From positions 12,946,906 through 13,010,905 of the forward strand of contig NC_035164.2 in assembly GCF_001659605.2 (NCBI RefSeq): a DNA stretch of 64,000 nucleotides. Direction: 5' to 3'. Below the pieces are notes generated by a model. It had not been told where the DNA came from. It searched no databases and was given only the letters and a program-made list of their open reading frames with translations. The stretch comes from Manihot esculenta (taxonomy: Eukaryota > Streptophyta > Magnoliopsida > Malpighiales > Euphorbiaceae). This document shows positions 23,501 to 38,195 of this stretch, piece by piece (the stretch's first letter is position 1; every line of letters begins with the position of its first letter). A program made the position numbers and the translations under genes.

Positions 23501-26500
23501 ATACACTATACATAAAATTGTTATTTATTAGTAATCATTTATTCAACTATTCAATTAAAATAAAACATTAATTGTTACTTTAATTAGTTTAAAGTCACGA
23601 ACATTAAAAAAGAAACGATATGGCGCGAAATAAACGACAGTGCCTTTCTTACCCCAAAATATTATACTCATACACTATAAATAAAATTGTTATTTATTAG
23701 TAATCATTAATTGAAATATTCAATTAAAACAAAACTTTAATTGTTCACTTTAATACGTTTGAAGTCAGAAACATTAAAAAAGAAACAATGGGCCCAAAAT
23801 AAATGACAGTGCCCTGCTTACCCTAAAATATTATGCTTATACATTATAAACAAAATTGTTATATATTAGTAATAATTCATTCAAATATTCAATTAAAATA
23901 AAACTTTAATTATTCACTTTAATTAGTTTGAAGTCAAGAACATTAAAAAAGAAATGATGGGGCGCAAAATAAACAACAGTGTCTTTCTTAACCCAAAATA
24001 TTATACTCATATATTATAAACAAAATTGTTATTCATTAGTAATCAATTATTCAAATGTTCAATTTAAATAAAAGTTTAATTGTTCACTTTAATTAGTTTA
24101 AAGTCAAGAACATTAAAAAAGAAACGATGAGGCACAAAATAAACGATAGTGCCTGAACATTAAAAAAGAAATGATGGACGCAAAATAAATAATAGTGCGT
24201 TTCTTACCCTAAAATATTATACTTATACATTATAAACAAACTTGTTATTTATTAGTAATCATTTATTTAATTGTTCAATTAAATTAAAATTTTAATTGTT
24301 TACTTTAATTAGTTTGAAGACATGATCATTAAAAAGAAACGATGGGTGCAAAATAAACGACAGTGTCTGAACATTAAAAAAGAAATGATGGACGCAAAAT
24401 AAACGATGGTGCCTTTCTTTTCCCAAAATATTATAATTATACATTATAAACAAAATTATTATTTATTAGTAATCATTAATTCAAATATTTAATTAAAATA
24501 AAACATTAATTGTTCACTATAATTAGTTTAAAGTCAAGAACATTAAAAAACAAATGATGGATCCAAAATAAATAGCAGTGCCTTTCTTACCCCAAAATAA
24601 TATACTTATACATTATAAACAAACTTGTTATCTATTAGTAATCATTTATTCAAATGTTCAATTAAAATAAAATTTTAATTGTTTACTGTAATTAGTTTAA
24701 AGTCAAGAACATTAAAAAAAATGATGGAGCGCAAAATATACAACAGTGCCTGAACATTAAAAAATAAATAATGGGCGCTACATAAACGATGGTGCCTTTC
24801 TTACCCAAAATATTATAATCATACATTATAAACATACTATAATAATTATTACTAATTATTTATACAAATATTCAATTAAAATAAAACTTGTTTAATTAGT
24901 TGATAGTCAAAAATATTAAAAAAGGAACGATAGGGCGCAAAATAAACGACAGTGTATTTCTTACCCTAAAATATTATACTCATACATTATAAGTAAAATT
25001 GTTTTTCATTAGTAATCATTTATTCTGATATTCAATTAAAACAAAAATTAATTGTTCACTTTAATTAGTTTAAAGTCAAGAACATTTAAAAAAAATAATA
25101 TGGCGCAAAATAAACGACAGTGTCTGAATATTAAAAAAGAAATGATGGGTACAAAATAAATAATAACGCCTATGTTACCCAAAATATTATACTCATACAT
25201 TTTAAACAAAATATAATAATTATTCGCAATTATTTATTTAAATATTCAATTAAAATAAAACTTGTTTAATTAGTTTAAAGTCAAGAAGATTAAAAAAAGA
25301 AACGATAGTGCGCAAAATAAACGTTAGTGCCTTACTTACCCCAAAATATTAGTCATATATTATAAGCAAAATTGTTATTCATTAGTAATCAGTTATTCAA
25401 ATATACAATTAAAATAAAACATTAATTGTTTACTTTAATTAGTTTAAAGTCATGAACATTAAAAAAGAAATTATAGGGCGCGAAATAAACGATAGTCCCT
25501 TTCTTACCCCAGAATATTATACTCATACACTATAAATAAAATTGTTATTTATTAGTAATCATTAATTGAAATATTCAATTAAAACAAAACTTTAATTGTT
25601 CACTTTAATACGTTTGAAGTCAGAAACATTAAAAAAGAAACAATAGGCCCAAAATAAATGACAGTGCCCTGCTTACCCTAAAATATTATGCTTATACATT
25701 ATAAATAAAATTGATATATTTTAGTAACCATTTATTCAAATATTCAAATAATATATAACTTTAATTGTTCATTTTATTTAGTTTAAAGTCGAGAACATTA
25801 AAAAAGAAATAATGTGGCGCAAAATAAACGACAGTGTCTTTATTATCTCAAAATATTATACTTATGCATTATAAACATACTTGTTATATATTAGTAATCA
25901 TTTATTCAAATGTTCAATTAAAACAAAACTTTAATTATTCACTTTAATTAGTTTAAAGTCAAGAACATTAAAAAAGAAATAATGGGGTGCAAAATAAACG
26001 ACAGTGTCTTCCTTAGCCCAAAATATTATACTCATATATTATAAATAAAATTGTTATTTATTCGTAATTATTTATTCAAATGTTCAATTAAAATAAAACT
26101 TTAATTGTTCACTTTAATTAGTTTAAAGTGAAAGAACATTAAAAAAAAAAACGACGGGGCACAAAATAAACGACAGTGCCTAAACATTAAAAAGGAAATG
26201 ATGGTCACAAAATAAACAACCGTGACTTTCTTGCCCCAAAATATTATACTCATACATTTTAAGCAAAATATAATAATTATTAGTAATTATTTATTCAAAT
26301 ATTCAATTAAAGCAAAACTTGTTTAATTAGTTGAAAGTCAAGAATATTAAAAAAGAAAGGGTAGGGCGCAAAATAAACGACAGTCCCTTTCTTATCCCAA
26401 AATATTATACTCATACATTATAAGCAAAATTGTTATCTATTAGTAATCATTTATTTAAATGTTCAATTAAAATAAAACTTAATTCTTTACTTTAATTAGT

Positions 26501-29500
26501 TTGAAGTCTTGAACATTAAAAAAGAAAGGATGGGGCGCAAAATAAACGACAGTGCCTAAACATTAGAAAGGAAATGATGGTCGCAAAATAAACAACTGTG
26601 TCTTTCTTACCCCAAAATATTATACTCATACATTTTAAACAAAATATAATTATTATTAGCAATTATTTATTTAAATATTCAATTAAAATAAACTATGTTT
26701 AATTAGTTTAAAGTCAAGAACAATAAAAAGAAACGATAGGGCGCAAAATAAACGACAATGCCTTTCTTATCCCAAAATATTATACTTATGCATTATAAAC
26801 AAAATTGTTATTCATTAGTAATCATTTATTCTAATATTCAATTAAAACAAAACTTTAATTGTTCACTTTAATTAGTTTAAAGTCAAAAACATTTAAAAAA
26901 AATAATACGGCGCAAAATAAAAGACAGTGTCTGAACATTAAAAACGAAATGATGGGTACAAAATAAATAACAGCGCCATTGTTACCGAAAATATTATACT
27001 CATACATTTTAAACAAAATATAATAATTATTAGCAATTATTTATTCAAATATTCAATTAAAATAAAACTTTTTTAATTAGTTTAAAGTCAAGAACATTAA
27101 AAAAGAAACGATAGTGCGCAAAATAAACGTCAGTGCCTTACTTACCCCAAAATATTAGTCATATATTATAAGCAAAATTGTTAATCATTAGTAATCAGTT
27201 ATTCAAATATACAATTAAAATAAAACATTAGTTATATCCTTTAATTAGTTTAAAGTCAAGAACATTAAAAAAGAAACGATAGGGCACGAAATAAACGACA
27301 GTGCCTTACTTACCCCAAAATATTATACTCATACACTATACATAAAATTGTTATTTATTAGTAATCATTTATTCAAATATTCAATTAATATAAAATTTTA
27401 ATTGTTCACTTTAATAGGTTTGAAGTCAGGAACATTAAAAAAGAAACAATAGGCCCAAAATAAACGACAGTGCCTTACTTACCCCTAAATATTATACTCA
27501 TAGATTATAAGCAAAATTGTTATTTATTAGTAATCATTTATTCAAATATTCAATTAAAATAAAATATTAATTGTTACTTTAATTAGTTTAAAGTCACGAA
27601 CATGAAAAAAGAAACGATATGGCGCGAAATAAACGACAGTGCCTTTCTTACCCCAAAATATTATACTCATACACTATAAATAAAATTATTATTTATTAGT
27701 AATCATTTATTTAAATATTCAATTAAAATAAAACTTTAATTGTTGACTTTAATAAGTTTGAAGTCAGGAACATTAAAAAAGAAACAATAGGCCCAAAAGA
27801 AATGACAGTGCCCTGCTTACCCTAAAATATTATACTTATACATTATAAACAAAATTGTTATATATTAGTAATCATTCATTCAAATATTCAATTAAAATAA
27901 AACTTTAATTATTCACTTTAATTAGTTTAAAGTCAAGAACATTAAAAAAGAAATGATGGGGCACAAAATAAACAACAGTGCCTTTCTTAGCTCAAAATAT
28001 TATACTAATATATTATAAACAAAATTGTTATTCATTAGTAATCAATTATTCAAATGTTCAATTTAAATAAAAGTTTAATTGTTCACTTTAATTAGTTGAA
28101 AGTCAAGAACATTAAAAAAGAAACGATGAGGCATAAAATAAACGATAGTGCCTGAACATTAAAAAAGAAATGATGGACGCAAAATAAATGATAGTGTGTT
28201 TCTTACCCTAAAATATTATACTTATATATTATAAATAAAATTGTTATTTATTAGTAATCATTTATTCAAATGTTCAATTAAATTAAAACTTTAATTGTTT
28301 ACTTTAATTAGTTTGAAGACATGATCATTAAAAAGAAACAATGGGTGCAAAATAAACGACAGTGTCTGAACATTAAAAAAGAAATGATGGACGCAAAATA
28401 AACGATGGTGCCTTTCTTATCCCAAAATATTATAATCATACATTATAAAAAAAATTGTTATTTATTAGTAATCATTAATTCAAATTTTTAATTAAAGTAA
28501 AACTTTAATTGTTCACTTTAATTAGTTTAAAGTCAAGAACATTAAAAAAGAAATGATGGATCCAAAATAAATAACAGTGCCTTTCTTACCCCAAAATAAT
28601 ATACTTATACATTATAAACAAACTTGTTATCTATTAGTAATCATTTATTCAAATGTTCAATTAAAACAAAATTTTAATTGTTTACTGTAATTAGTTTAAA
28701 GTCAAGAACATTAAAAAAAATGATGGGGCGCAAAATATACAATAGTGCCTGAACATTAAAAAATAAATAATGGGCGCTACATAAACGATGGTGCCTTTCT
28801 TACCCAAAATATTATAATCATACATTATAAACATACTATAATAATTATTACTAATTATTTATACAAATATTCAATTAAAATAAAACTTGTTTAATTAGTT
28901 GATAGTCAAAAACATTAAAAAAGGAACGATAGGGCGCAAAATAAACGACAATGTATTTCTTACCCTAAAATATTATACTCATACATTATAAGTAAAATTG
29001 TTTTTCATTAGTAATCATTTATTCTGATATTCAATTAAAACAAAAATTTAATTGTTCACTTTAATTAGTTTAAAGTCAAGAACATTTAAAAAAAAAACAA
29101 TAGGGCGCAAAATAAACGACAGTGTCTGAACATTAAAAAAGAAATGATGGGTACAAAATAAATAACAACGCCTATGTTATCCAAAATATTATACTCATAC
29201 ATTTTAAACAAAATATAATAATTATTAGCAATTATTTATTCAAATATTCAATTAAAATAAAACTTGTTTAATTAGTTTAAAGTCAAGAAGATTAAAAAAA
29301 GAAACGATAGTGCGCAAAATAAACGTCAGTGCCTTACTTACCCCAAAATATTAGTCATATATTATAAGCAAAATTGTTATTCATTAGTAATCAGTTATTC
29401 AAATATACAATTAAAATAAAACATTAATTGTTTACTTTAATTAGTTTAAAGTCATGAACATTAAAAAAGAAATTATAGGGCGCGAAATAAACGATAGTGC

Positions 29501-30140
29501 CTTTCTTACACCAGAATATTATACTCATACACTATAAATAAAATTGTTATTTATTAGTAACCATTAATTGAAATATTCAATTAAAACAAAACTTTAATTG
29601 TTCACTTTAATACGTTTGAAGTCAGAAACATTAAAAAAGAAACAATGGGCCCAAAATAAATGACAGTGCCCTGCTTACCCTAAAATATTATGCTTATACA
29701 TTATAAACAAAATTTATATATTTTAGTAATCATTTATTTAAATATTCAATTAATATATAACTTTAATTGTTCATTTTATTTAGTTTAAAGTCGAGAACAT
29801 TAAAAAAGAAATAATGTGGCGCAAAATAAACGACAGTGTCTTTCTTACCTCAAAATATTATACTTATACATTATAAACATACTTGTTATATATTAGTAAT
29901 CATTTATTCAAATGTTCAATTAAAACAAAACTTTAATTATTCACTTTAATTAGTTTAAAGTCAAGAACATTAAAAAAGAAAGAATGGGGTGCAAAATAAA
30001 CGACAGTGTTTTCCTTAGCCCAAAATATTATACTCATATATTATAAATAAAATTGTTATTTATTCGTAATTATTTATTCAAATGTTCAATTAAAATAAAA
30101 CTTTAATTGTTCACTTTAATTAGTTTACATTCATGAACAT
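20575..30140. repeat. AT-rich satellite array, 170-bp monomer, higher-order organisation
   Basis: About 9.6 kb of head-to-tail monomers. A consensus read by eye is about 170 bp: GACAGTGCC, then TTACCCCAAAATATTATACT, AATCATTTATTCAAATATTC, AATTAGTTTAAAGTCAAGAA, and GGCGCAAAATAAAC. Two main subtypes occur (...AAAATTGTTATT... and ...AAAATATAATAATTATT...), plus a recurrent short unit of about 46 bp that joins GTGCC directly to TGAACATTAAAAAAG. Variant markers recur at 3.84 and 4.0 kb (for example GATGGATCCA at 20721, 24556 and 28555), showing a higher-order repeat of more than twenty monomers. There are no open frames of interest. Confidence 0.95.
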
Positions 30141-31620
30141 TGATAGCGGTTGTCAAAGCCGTAAAAAATAAACCTATTAAACAATCAACAATTAACTTGT
30201 AGATAGTGGCAATAGGGTCGAACCACAGGGATTTGACACTACGGATTTTCCTAATAATGACTTGGACAAGTAAATAACAAGAAATTAAAAGAGGGGGGTT
30301 TTGTTTTGATGATTAAAACTAAATAGCAAGAGAAAGCAATAATTTAAAGATGAGTAAATCAATAAGAGAAAAGCTTCTAGTTGAAGTATCGATCTATTTC
30401 AAATTGTTTAGAATTGATCATTGATTCTTTAACACTCCTATTTATTTCAATAAATTAGTTTAGGATGTGGAAGACGCTTCTCACAATCCAAATTCCTCCT
30501 TAGTTCTAGTTTGATTAGGAAACGTTCGCTAATCAAACACTAGTTAACAAGTTGCCAAGGAACGTCCTTTGGGCTTTTAGCATCGAACAACTGTTAACTG
30601 CATTAAGACTTAGAGAAACCTAATTCTAACCTTGCCAACCGCGTGGTCAAGTTTAGATTATGCAACTTGATTAAATGTGTGTTTAAATAATCTAAGCAAT
30701 TACGAACCTAAATTATTCAAACAATTATTACTCAAGCAATTAAAAGCAATAGACCTAAATTATTCAAACAATTATTACTCAAGCAATTAAAAGCAATAGA
30801 CCTAAATTGATTCTAAAAGCAAAGCAACAATTATAGAAAGATCAAATTGCATAAATATTGAAAATAAATAGAAGTTTAACAATGGAGATTTAAATCTCCC
30901 AATTCATCACAAATCTGAATTTTCCAACTTCAACTAGAAAAGAAAAGTGTTTAGCCACTCATGGTGGACAAAATCACAAAAGAAAAGAAGAAGAAAAGAA
31001 GGAGACAAGCTGCTATATTTTTCTGCAGAATTGCTAAAGATGAGATGCTGATCAGAGGTTCCTTTTGCTGGTTTGGGCTGCCTTCTTATAGGTGGAGAGT
31101 CCTATCCATTTAGGGTTTTGAAATCCCTTTTTGATCTGGTCTTTGATTCCTTTAATTCCCCTTTTGATGTTGAATTTAATTGCAAATGGAATTCCTTAGG
31201 TGAGAAACTCTTTCGTGGCTCTTGGGACTGTGATGGTAGTGATTGAGTTGGATTTGGACTTTTCAAAATTCAAAATTCTGTTTTCTGCACAATTTCTCGC
31301 TCTGCTGGCAATTTCTGCTGTCAATGTGATTGGGGCGGGTGATTTGGGCAGATCACTTGTCCGATTTGCCCCAATCGCTTTCTGTGAGTCAGTCCAGTTC
31401 TTAGCTTTCTGTCTCTGCGAGTGATTTGGCCAGTTTCTACGAGTGATTTGCCAAATCACTTTGACCCATTCACTTTTCCAGCTTTTTCTGCATTTTTTCT
31501 CCAATTTTTCAATTTCTTCCTTTTCTGTAAAAACAAGATAAAAATCATAAATTAAGCTAAAAAATGTGTAAATAAGCAATGATAAATATAATAAAAATGT
31601 GGCTAAATTATGCTTGATCA
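30141..31620 (-). repeat. Solo LTR of the Athila family shared with A, B and G
   Basis: 1480 bp, minus-strand ends TGATCAAGC...CGCTATCA, flanked by a perfect 5-bp target duplication AACAT (30136-30140, 31621-31625) in the satellite. No primer site or internal sequence is present. It carries a tandem duplication of about 52 bp near 30708-30805 (TAAATTATTCAAACAATTAT twice) and degenerate palindromes at 31338-31356 and 31443-31459. Both strands show open frames over the palindrome region that are not genes. Confidence 0.95.
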
Positions 31621-34600
31621 AACATTAAAAAAGAAATGATGGGGTGCAAAATAAATGATAGTGCCATTCTTATCCTAAAATATTATACTCATATATTATA
31701 AATAAAATTGTTATTTATTAGTAATCATTTATTCAAATGTTCAATTAAAATAAAACTTTAATTGTTTACTTTAATTAGTTTAAAGTCAAAGAACATTAAA
31801 AAAGAAACGATGGGGCGCAAAATAAACGACAGTGCATGAACATTAAAAAAGAAATGATTGTCGCAAAATAAACGACCGTGCCTTTCTTACCCCAAAATAT
31901 TATATTCATACATTTTAAACAAAATATAATAATTATTAGAAATTTTTTATTCAATTATTCAAATATTCAATTAAAATAAAACTTGTTTAATTAGTTTAAA
32001 GTCAAGAACATTAAAAAAGAAACGATGGGGCGCAAAATAAACGACAGTGCCTTACTTAGCCCAAAATATTGTACTCATACATTATAAGCAAAATTATTAT
32101 TCATTAGTAATCATTTATTCAAATATTCAATTAAAATAAAACATTAATTTTTTGCTTCAATTAGATTAAAGTCAAGAACGTTAAAAAAGAAATGATAGGG
32201 CGCAAAATAAACGACAGTGTCTTTCTTACCCCAAAATATTATACTCATACATTATAAACAAAATTGTTATTCATTTGTAATCATTTATTCAAATATTCAA
32301 TTAAAATAAAACTTTAATTGTTTATTTCATTTAGTTTAAAGTCAAGAACATTAAAAAGAAATAATGTGACGCAAAATAAACGACAATGTCTTTCTTACCC
32401 CAAAATATTATACTTACAAATTATAAACAAACTTGCTATATATTAGTAATCATTTATTCAAATGTTAAATTAAAATAAAACTTTAATTTTTCACTTTAAT
32501 TAGTTTACAGTCAAGAACATTAAAAAAGAAATGATGGGGTGCAAAATAAACGATAGTGCCTTTCTTACCCTAAAATATTATACTCATATATTATAAATAA
32601 AATTGTTATTTAATAGTAATAATTTATTCAAATGTTGAATTAAAATAAAACTTTAATTGTTTACTTTAATTAGTTTAAAGTCAAAGAACATTAAAAAAGA
32701 AACGATGGGGCGCAAAGTAAATGATAGTGCCTGAACATTAAAAAAGAAATGATGGTAGCAAAATAAACAACCGTGCCTTTCTTGCACCAAAATATTATAC
32801 TCATACATTATAAGCAAATTTGTTATTCATTAGTAATCATTTATTCAAATATTCAATTAAAATAAAACATTAATTGTTTACTTTATTTAGTTTAAAGTCA
32901 AGAACATTAAAAAAGAAACGATAGGGCGCGAAATAAACGACAGTGCCTTTCTTACCCCAAAATATTATACTCATACACTATAAATAAAATTATTATTTAT
33001 TAGTAATCATTTATTCAAATATTCAATTAAAATAAAACTTTAATTGTTCACTTTAATAGGTTTGAAGTCAGGAACATTAAAAAAGAAGCAATGGGCCCAA
33101 AATAAATGACGGTGCCTTGCTTACCCTAAAATATTATATTTATACATTATAAACAAAATTGTTATATATTAGTAATCATTTATTCAAATATTCAATTAAG
33201 ATAAAATGTTAATTGTTCATTTTATTTAGTTTAAAGTCAAGAACATTAAAAAAGAAATAATGTGGCGCAAAATATACAACGGTGTCTTTCTTACCCTAAA
33301 ATATTAGTTTAAAGTCGAAGAATATTAAAAAAGAAACGATGGGACAAAAAATAAACGGCAATGCCTGAACATTAAAAAGGAAATGATGGTCGCAAAATAA
33401 ACAACCGTGCAATTCTTACCCCAAAATATTATACTCATACATTATAAGCAAAATTCTTATTCATTAGTAATCATTTATTCAAATATTCAATTAAAATAAA
33501 ACATTAATTGTTTGCTTTAATTAGTTTAAAGTCAAGAACATTAAAAAAGAAACGATAGGGTGCAAAATAAACGATAGTGTCTTTCTTACCCCAAAATATT
33601 ATACTCATACACTATAAACAAAATTGTTATTTATTAGTAATCTTTTATTCAAATATTCAATTAAAATAAAATTTTAATAGTTCACTTTAATAGGTTTGAA
33701 GCCAGGAACATTAAAAAAGAAACAATGGGCCCAAAATAAACGACAGTGCCATACTTATCCCAAAATATTATACTCATACATTATAAGCAAAATTGTTATT
33801 CATTAGTAATCATTTATTCTAATATTCAATTGAAACAAAACTTTAATTTTTCACTTTAATTAGTTTAAAGTTAAGAACATTAAAAAAAAGGATGGGGAGC
33901 AAAACAAATTACAGCACCTGAACAATAAAAAAAAATGATGGGCACAAAATAAACGACGTTGCCTTTCTTACCCCAAAAATATTATACTTATACATTTTAA
34001 ACAAAATATAACAATTATTACTAATTATGTATACAAATATTAAATTAAAATAAAACTTGTTTAATTAGTTTAAAGTCAAGAACATTAAAAAAGAAACGAT
34101 AGGGCGCAAAATAAACAACAGTTCCTTTCTTACCCCAAAATATTATACTCATACATTATAAGGAAAATTGTTATCCGTTAGTAATCATTTATTCTAATAT
34201 TCAATTGAAACAAAATTTTAATTGTTCACTTTAATTAGTTTAAAGTCAGGAGCATTTTAAAAAAAAAAACAATGGGGCGCAAAATAAACGACAGTGTCTG
34301 AACATTAAAAAAGAAATGATGGGCGCAAAATAAATAACAGTGCCTTTGTTAACCAAAATATTATACTTATGCGTTATAAATAAACTTGTTATCTATTAGT
34401 AATCATTTATTCAAAAGTTCAATTAAAATAAAATTTTAATTTTTTACTTTAATTAGATTAAAGTCATGAACTTTAAAAAAGAAATGATGGGGCGCAAAAC
34501 AAACAACTGTGCCTTTTTTACCCCAAAATATTATACTCATACATTTTAAACAAAATATAATAATTATTAGTAATTATTTATTCAAATATTCAATTCAAAT

Positions 34601-34677
34601 AAAACTTGTTTAATTAGTTTAAAGTCAAGAACATTAAAAAAGAAACGATGTGCGCAAAATAAACGACAGTGCCTTAC
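31621..34677. repeat. AT-rich satellite array, continued
   Basis: The same 170-bp monomers resume in phase after the solo LTR and run for 3057 bp up to element D. Both monomer subtypes and the short joined unit occur. One monomer near 33295-33310 is truncated (ATATTAGTTTAAAGTC), a local deletion. No genes. Confidence 0.93.
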
Positions 34678-37078
34678 TGTAACAGCCCGGAAACCGATAC
34701 CCTGCCGTAACGGCTCCAAACTGTTCGGCGCTAGGATCCAGATCGGCTTAAGGCCGCCGGGACCCGTAGCAAGCCAAACGTACATACTATTACCTGGTCA
34801 AATCCCATACATGATTAAAACTTAACCATAAAAAACATGAAAACTGAACATCTGTTGAACCCAAACCTGACCTGTGCATGTATCCTGACATGAAACATAC
34901 ATCATAAAATCATAAAACCATAAAACCTCCACTGGAGTCCTCATCATATACTCCAATGGGGTAACATTACATGCCTCAAGTTTGGTTCTCAACTCAACAT
35001 ATAACATAAACATAACCATGCATTAACAGGGATTAACCAGTCTATAGGGCCAAGCACACTCTAATCCATAAACATAAACTCTACTATCAGTTACATACCT
35101 TATCTCAAATTACATTACATCAACTTATATTACATGTCCACTTCTAACATACTAAACATAAACATAATCTAAGCTATTACAACATGCATATCTGAACCTT
35201 GACTTTACCCTGCAGCCTCTGGACTCTGACTTAAACCTGCAACACTGGGGTTAGGGGAAAGGGGTGAGCTAAAAAGCCCAGTGAGTAGAAACAGGAAAAA
35301 CCATTCATTAATTACATGCTTTCATGAAATGCGTCATAACACAAGTAAATCACATAACTTTCTCTGGTCCGTCTCGGGGTTCATGCAGATAACTATTCCC
35401 CACGGAGTGTTTTCTGAGAGTACTCTTGAATTGCTAGCATCTTTACTCTCAAGGATCGGACATGACCCCAAAAATCCCTCTGTCGGTGCCCGGCTCCCCA
35501 AAGAAGCTCACAGGACTAACATAGACATAACATGGTGTCTGGTCCACAGAGAGCTCACATGGACTTTCCTACAGGTACTCGTCCGGCTCTCAAAGGACTT
35601 AGACAAGACTCAATGACAGATATGGGCTATTGGAGTCGCCTTGGTCCAAACCTACCTCAGCATCAACATGAAATAATGCAATGCAACATATTCGTGAACT
35701 AGTGCAATCAACCTACTATACATAATCATGATGCATGCTCATGCTTTAGGCATTAGAATTTCTTAAATAAAACATTAAGTTTAGTTCTACTCACCTCCTG
35801 GCAGACGCCGACTGACTCTGCACCTGCTAGCACTAATGGCCTCCTCGGTCTCTCGGGTCCGATCCTACACAGGTGGACTCGAATGAGGTGCCAAACATAC
35901 TCTAACAACTCATAAACATACCCCCAAAAACCCCTCTAAACATCACTTAAACATGCATGGAAAACACCCAAGAAACGGCTGGACAGGGCACTTTCGGCGG
36001 CACCTTCGGCGGCCAAAAGTCCCTTCCAGAGACGAAACTCGGGTAGTTTCGGCGGCAGGTTCGGCAGCCGAAACCCCTAGACAGAAACGAAAGTCCCTCC
36101 TTCGGGGGCACGTTCGGCAGCCTAAAGACTGCCTCCCATGCAGGTTCGGCGGCCGAAACTCCTTTCGGCGGCCGAACCTGGTCCCCTCTGGACGACAGGT
36201 CCGATTCTGCCAAGCCAAAAACCAAACTCAAAACACCCCAAATCCTTACATACTCTCTCCCAAACATGCATACTCACTTCCACATGCATAAAGGAGCATA
36301 AACTAACTTAAACTCCTCAACACAACCATCACATAACATACATTGGGTATAAAACCCACATAAACCTAAACATGCATATCTACCCAAACTCAACCATCAA
36401 ACTCTATAAAACTTACTTAAAACTTCATGAAAACACTAGGGAAGCAAGGATCTACACTTACCTCTTGAAGATCGAGGGTGGTGTGACCCCTAACTCGGAG
36501 GTGTGGAGAATCCAAGCTCCAAAAGCTCCAAGCTCCCAAAACTCCTTTTAAGCTTTAAATCTTCAAACACAAGGGTAGAAATCATGAAAAACTTGAGAGA
36601 TGGGTAGAGAAAACACGAAAACGACCAAAGGAAGGCATAAAATCACCTGAGCTCGAGAATGGGGAGAAAACTCACCCATTTCCGATCTGAGGGCCCTTTA
36701 TAGGTGGCCTGGTCGAAGACCTTCGGCAGCCTAACGTGCCCCCTAAACTCATGCATGTTCGGCGGCCGAACTTGACTTTCGGCGGCCGAACCTTGGCTCG
36801 TTCAAACAAGACTTTCGGAGGCCAAAGGCGCTCCCGAAGTCTTTCCATGTTCGGCGGCCGAACTTCACTTTCGGCGGCCGAACTTCACTTTCGGCGGCCG
36901 AACCTGGCAAACGCTTCCTTGGTCTTTTCTTTTCAAAACTCAATTCTCTTTCAATTAAAACCATGAAATCAGTAAAGACATTTGAGAAAACACATTTTAC
37001 CCCTTCTAGAGAGATCCAACACCCTAGATTCCGCCGGAAGGCAGGAATCCCGATGCCGAAATCTAGCCGGGTATTACA
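34678..37078 (-). repeat. 3' LTR of element D
   Basis: 2401 bp. It is 20 bp longer than its partner because the unit CTTCACTTTCGGCGGCCGAA is present once more (about 36866-36901). TTCGGCGGCCGAA clusters lie at 35990-36180 and 36755-36905. Confidence 0.94.
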
Positions 37079-37092
37079 TTCTACCCCCCTTA
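37079..37092 (-). other. Polypurine tract of element D
   Basis: On the minus strand TAAGGGGGGTAGAA directly precedes the LTR start TGTAATACCCGG, as in element C. Confidence 0.78.
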
Positions 37093-38195
37093 CAAAACAT
37101 TCGTTCCCGAATGTTAAAACAACAAACACAAGCATGCAAACAAGCAAGCGAATCCTAAAGGTTCTGTCCAAAGAGAGACACCAAACGCTGGAGTAAGAAC
37201 TCCCAGGTTCCTAAACTCCACAAGCTTCTGCTGCACTACTCTGATCCTTCTCTATCTTCCTCCTTCTCTGCTCTTACTCTTCTCTTCTCATCTTTACTAA
37301 CTGGCTTCTTCTCACTACTAACCCAAAACTAACTCTAACTCTCACAGGTAGTACCCGAATTTCAGATCTATCTTGGAAAAACAAACAGCTCCTACTAGCT
37401 GTCCCAATAGATCATCCATCCTACATGGGAATACCTGCCCTTGGTAGTGACCTTGTTTAACCGCTTACAGTCGTTACAAAGTCTCAAGGATTCATCCTTC
37501 GTTTCCCACAACCATACTGGAGCAATCCAGAGTGAGGTACTAGGTCGGACAAAACCCCTTGTCTACCAAGTCTCGCCTCTACTCTACTGCTACCTCTCTC
37601 TATGCAGGCGCCATCCTATAGGGAAGGGTAGAAATGGTTCTGCGTCCAGACACCACTCCTATACCAAACTCTAACTCCCTGACAGATGGTAAACCTGACA
37701 ACTCGCCTGGGAAGACATCTAAGAATTCTCTCTAACAACTGGCACTGAGGCTGGTTCCCCGACCTGACTGCTGAACTCTCAAACAAGAGCTAGAACCCTC
37801 TGACAACCCCTCCTACGCACCCTACGAACCTTACAGGCTGACATCAAACCTCTAGGCATCCCTACTGTGTCCCCTCAGAAGAAAATCTTTGACCCATCCT
37901 GTCCTCTGAACTTGACTACCTCGTCTCTGCAGACCAAGATAGCACCACGAGTAGAAAAACCAGTCCAACCCTAAACTGACGTCTAGACAGTCAAGCCTAG
38001 GACCTCAATGTCGGGTGGAAGGCATCTACCCTCAGCTGACACAGAACTGGACCGGCAGACTGACTCTGCCACAGATGAATCACACGAGAGTCTACTGACC
38101 AAAGAGAACACTCTAGCCCAGAAGCTATCAACTCAACCTCTCGACGGCTCCTAGAGCAACTAAAGAAAGAGAATAACACTAGGGTTCACAAGAAC
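37093..38195 (-). pseudogene. Element D pol remnant (PR linker and RT start)
   Basis: Closely similar to the pol remnant of element C and equally full of stops. On the minus strand RT leader fragments can be read at about 37380-37680, including a stretch equal to DDLLGQLVGA and FSKIDLKFGYYL, which correspond to the chromovirus DDLFDQL..FSKIDLRSGYHQ block. Beyond that RT ends at the same place as in C, followed by a pyrimidine/purine-rich tract (37240-37300). The integrase tail seen in C is not recognisable, so D has lost slightly more. No enzyme can be produced. Confidence 0.75.
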
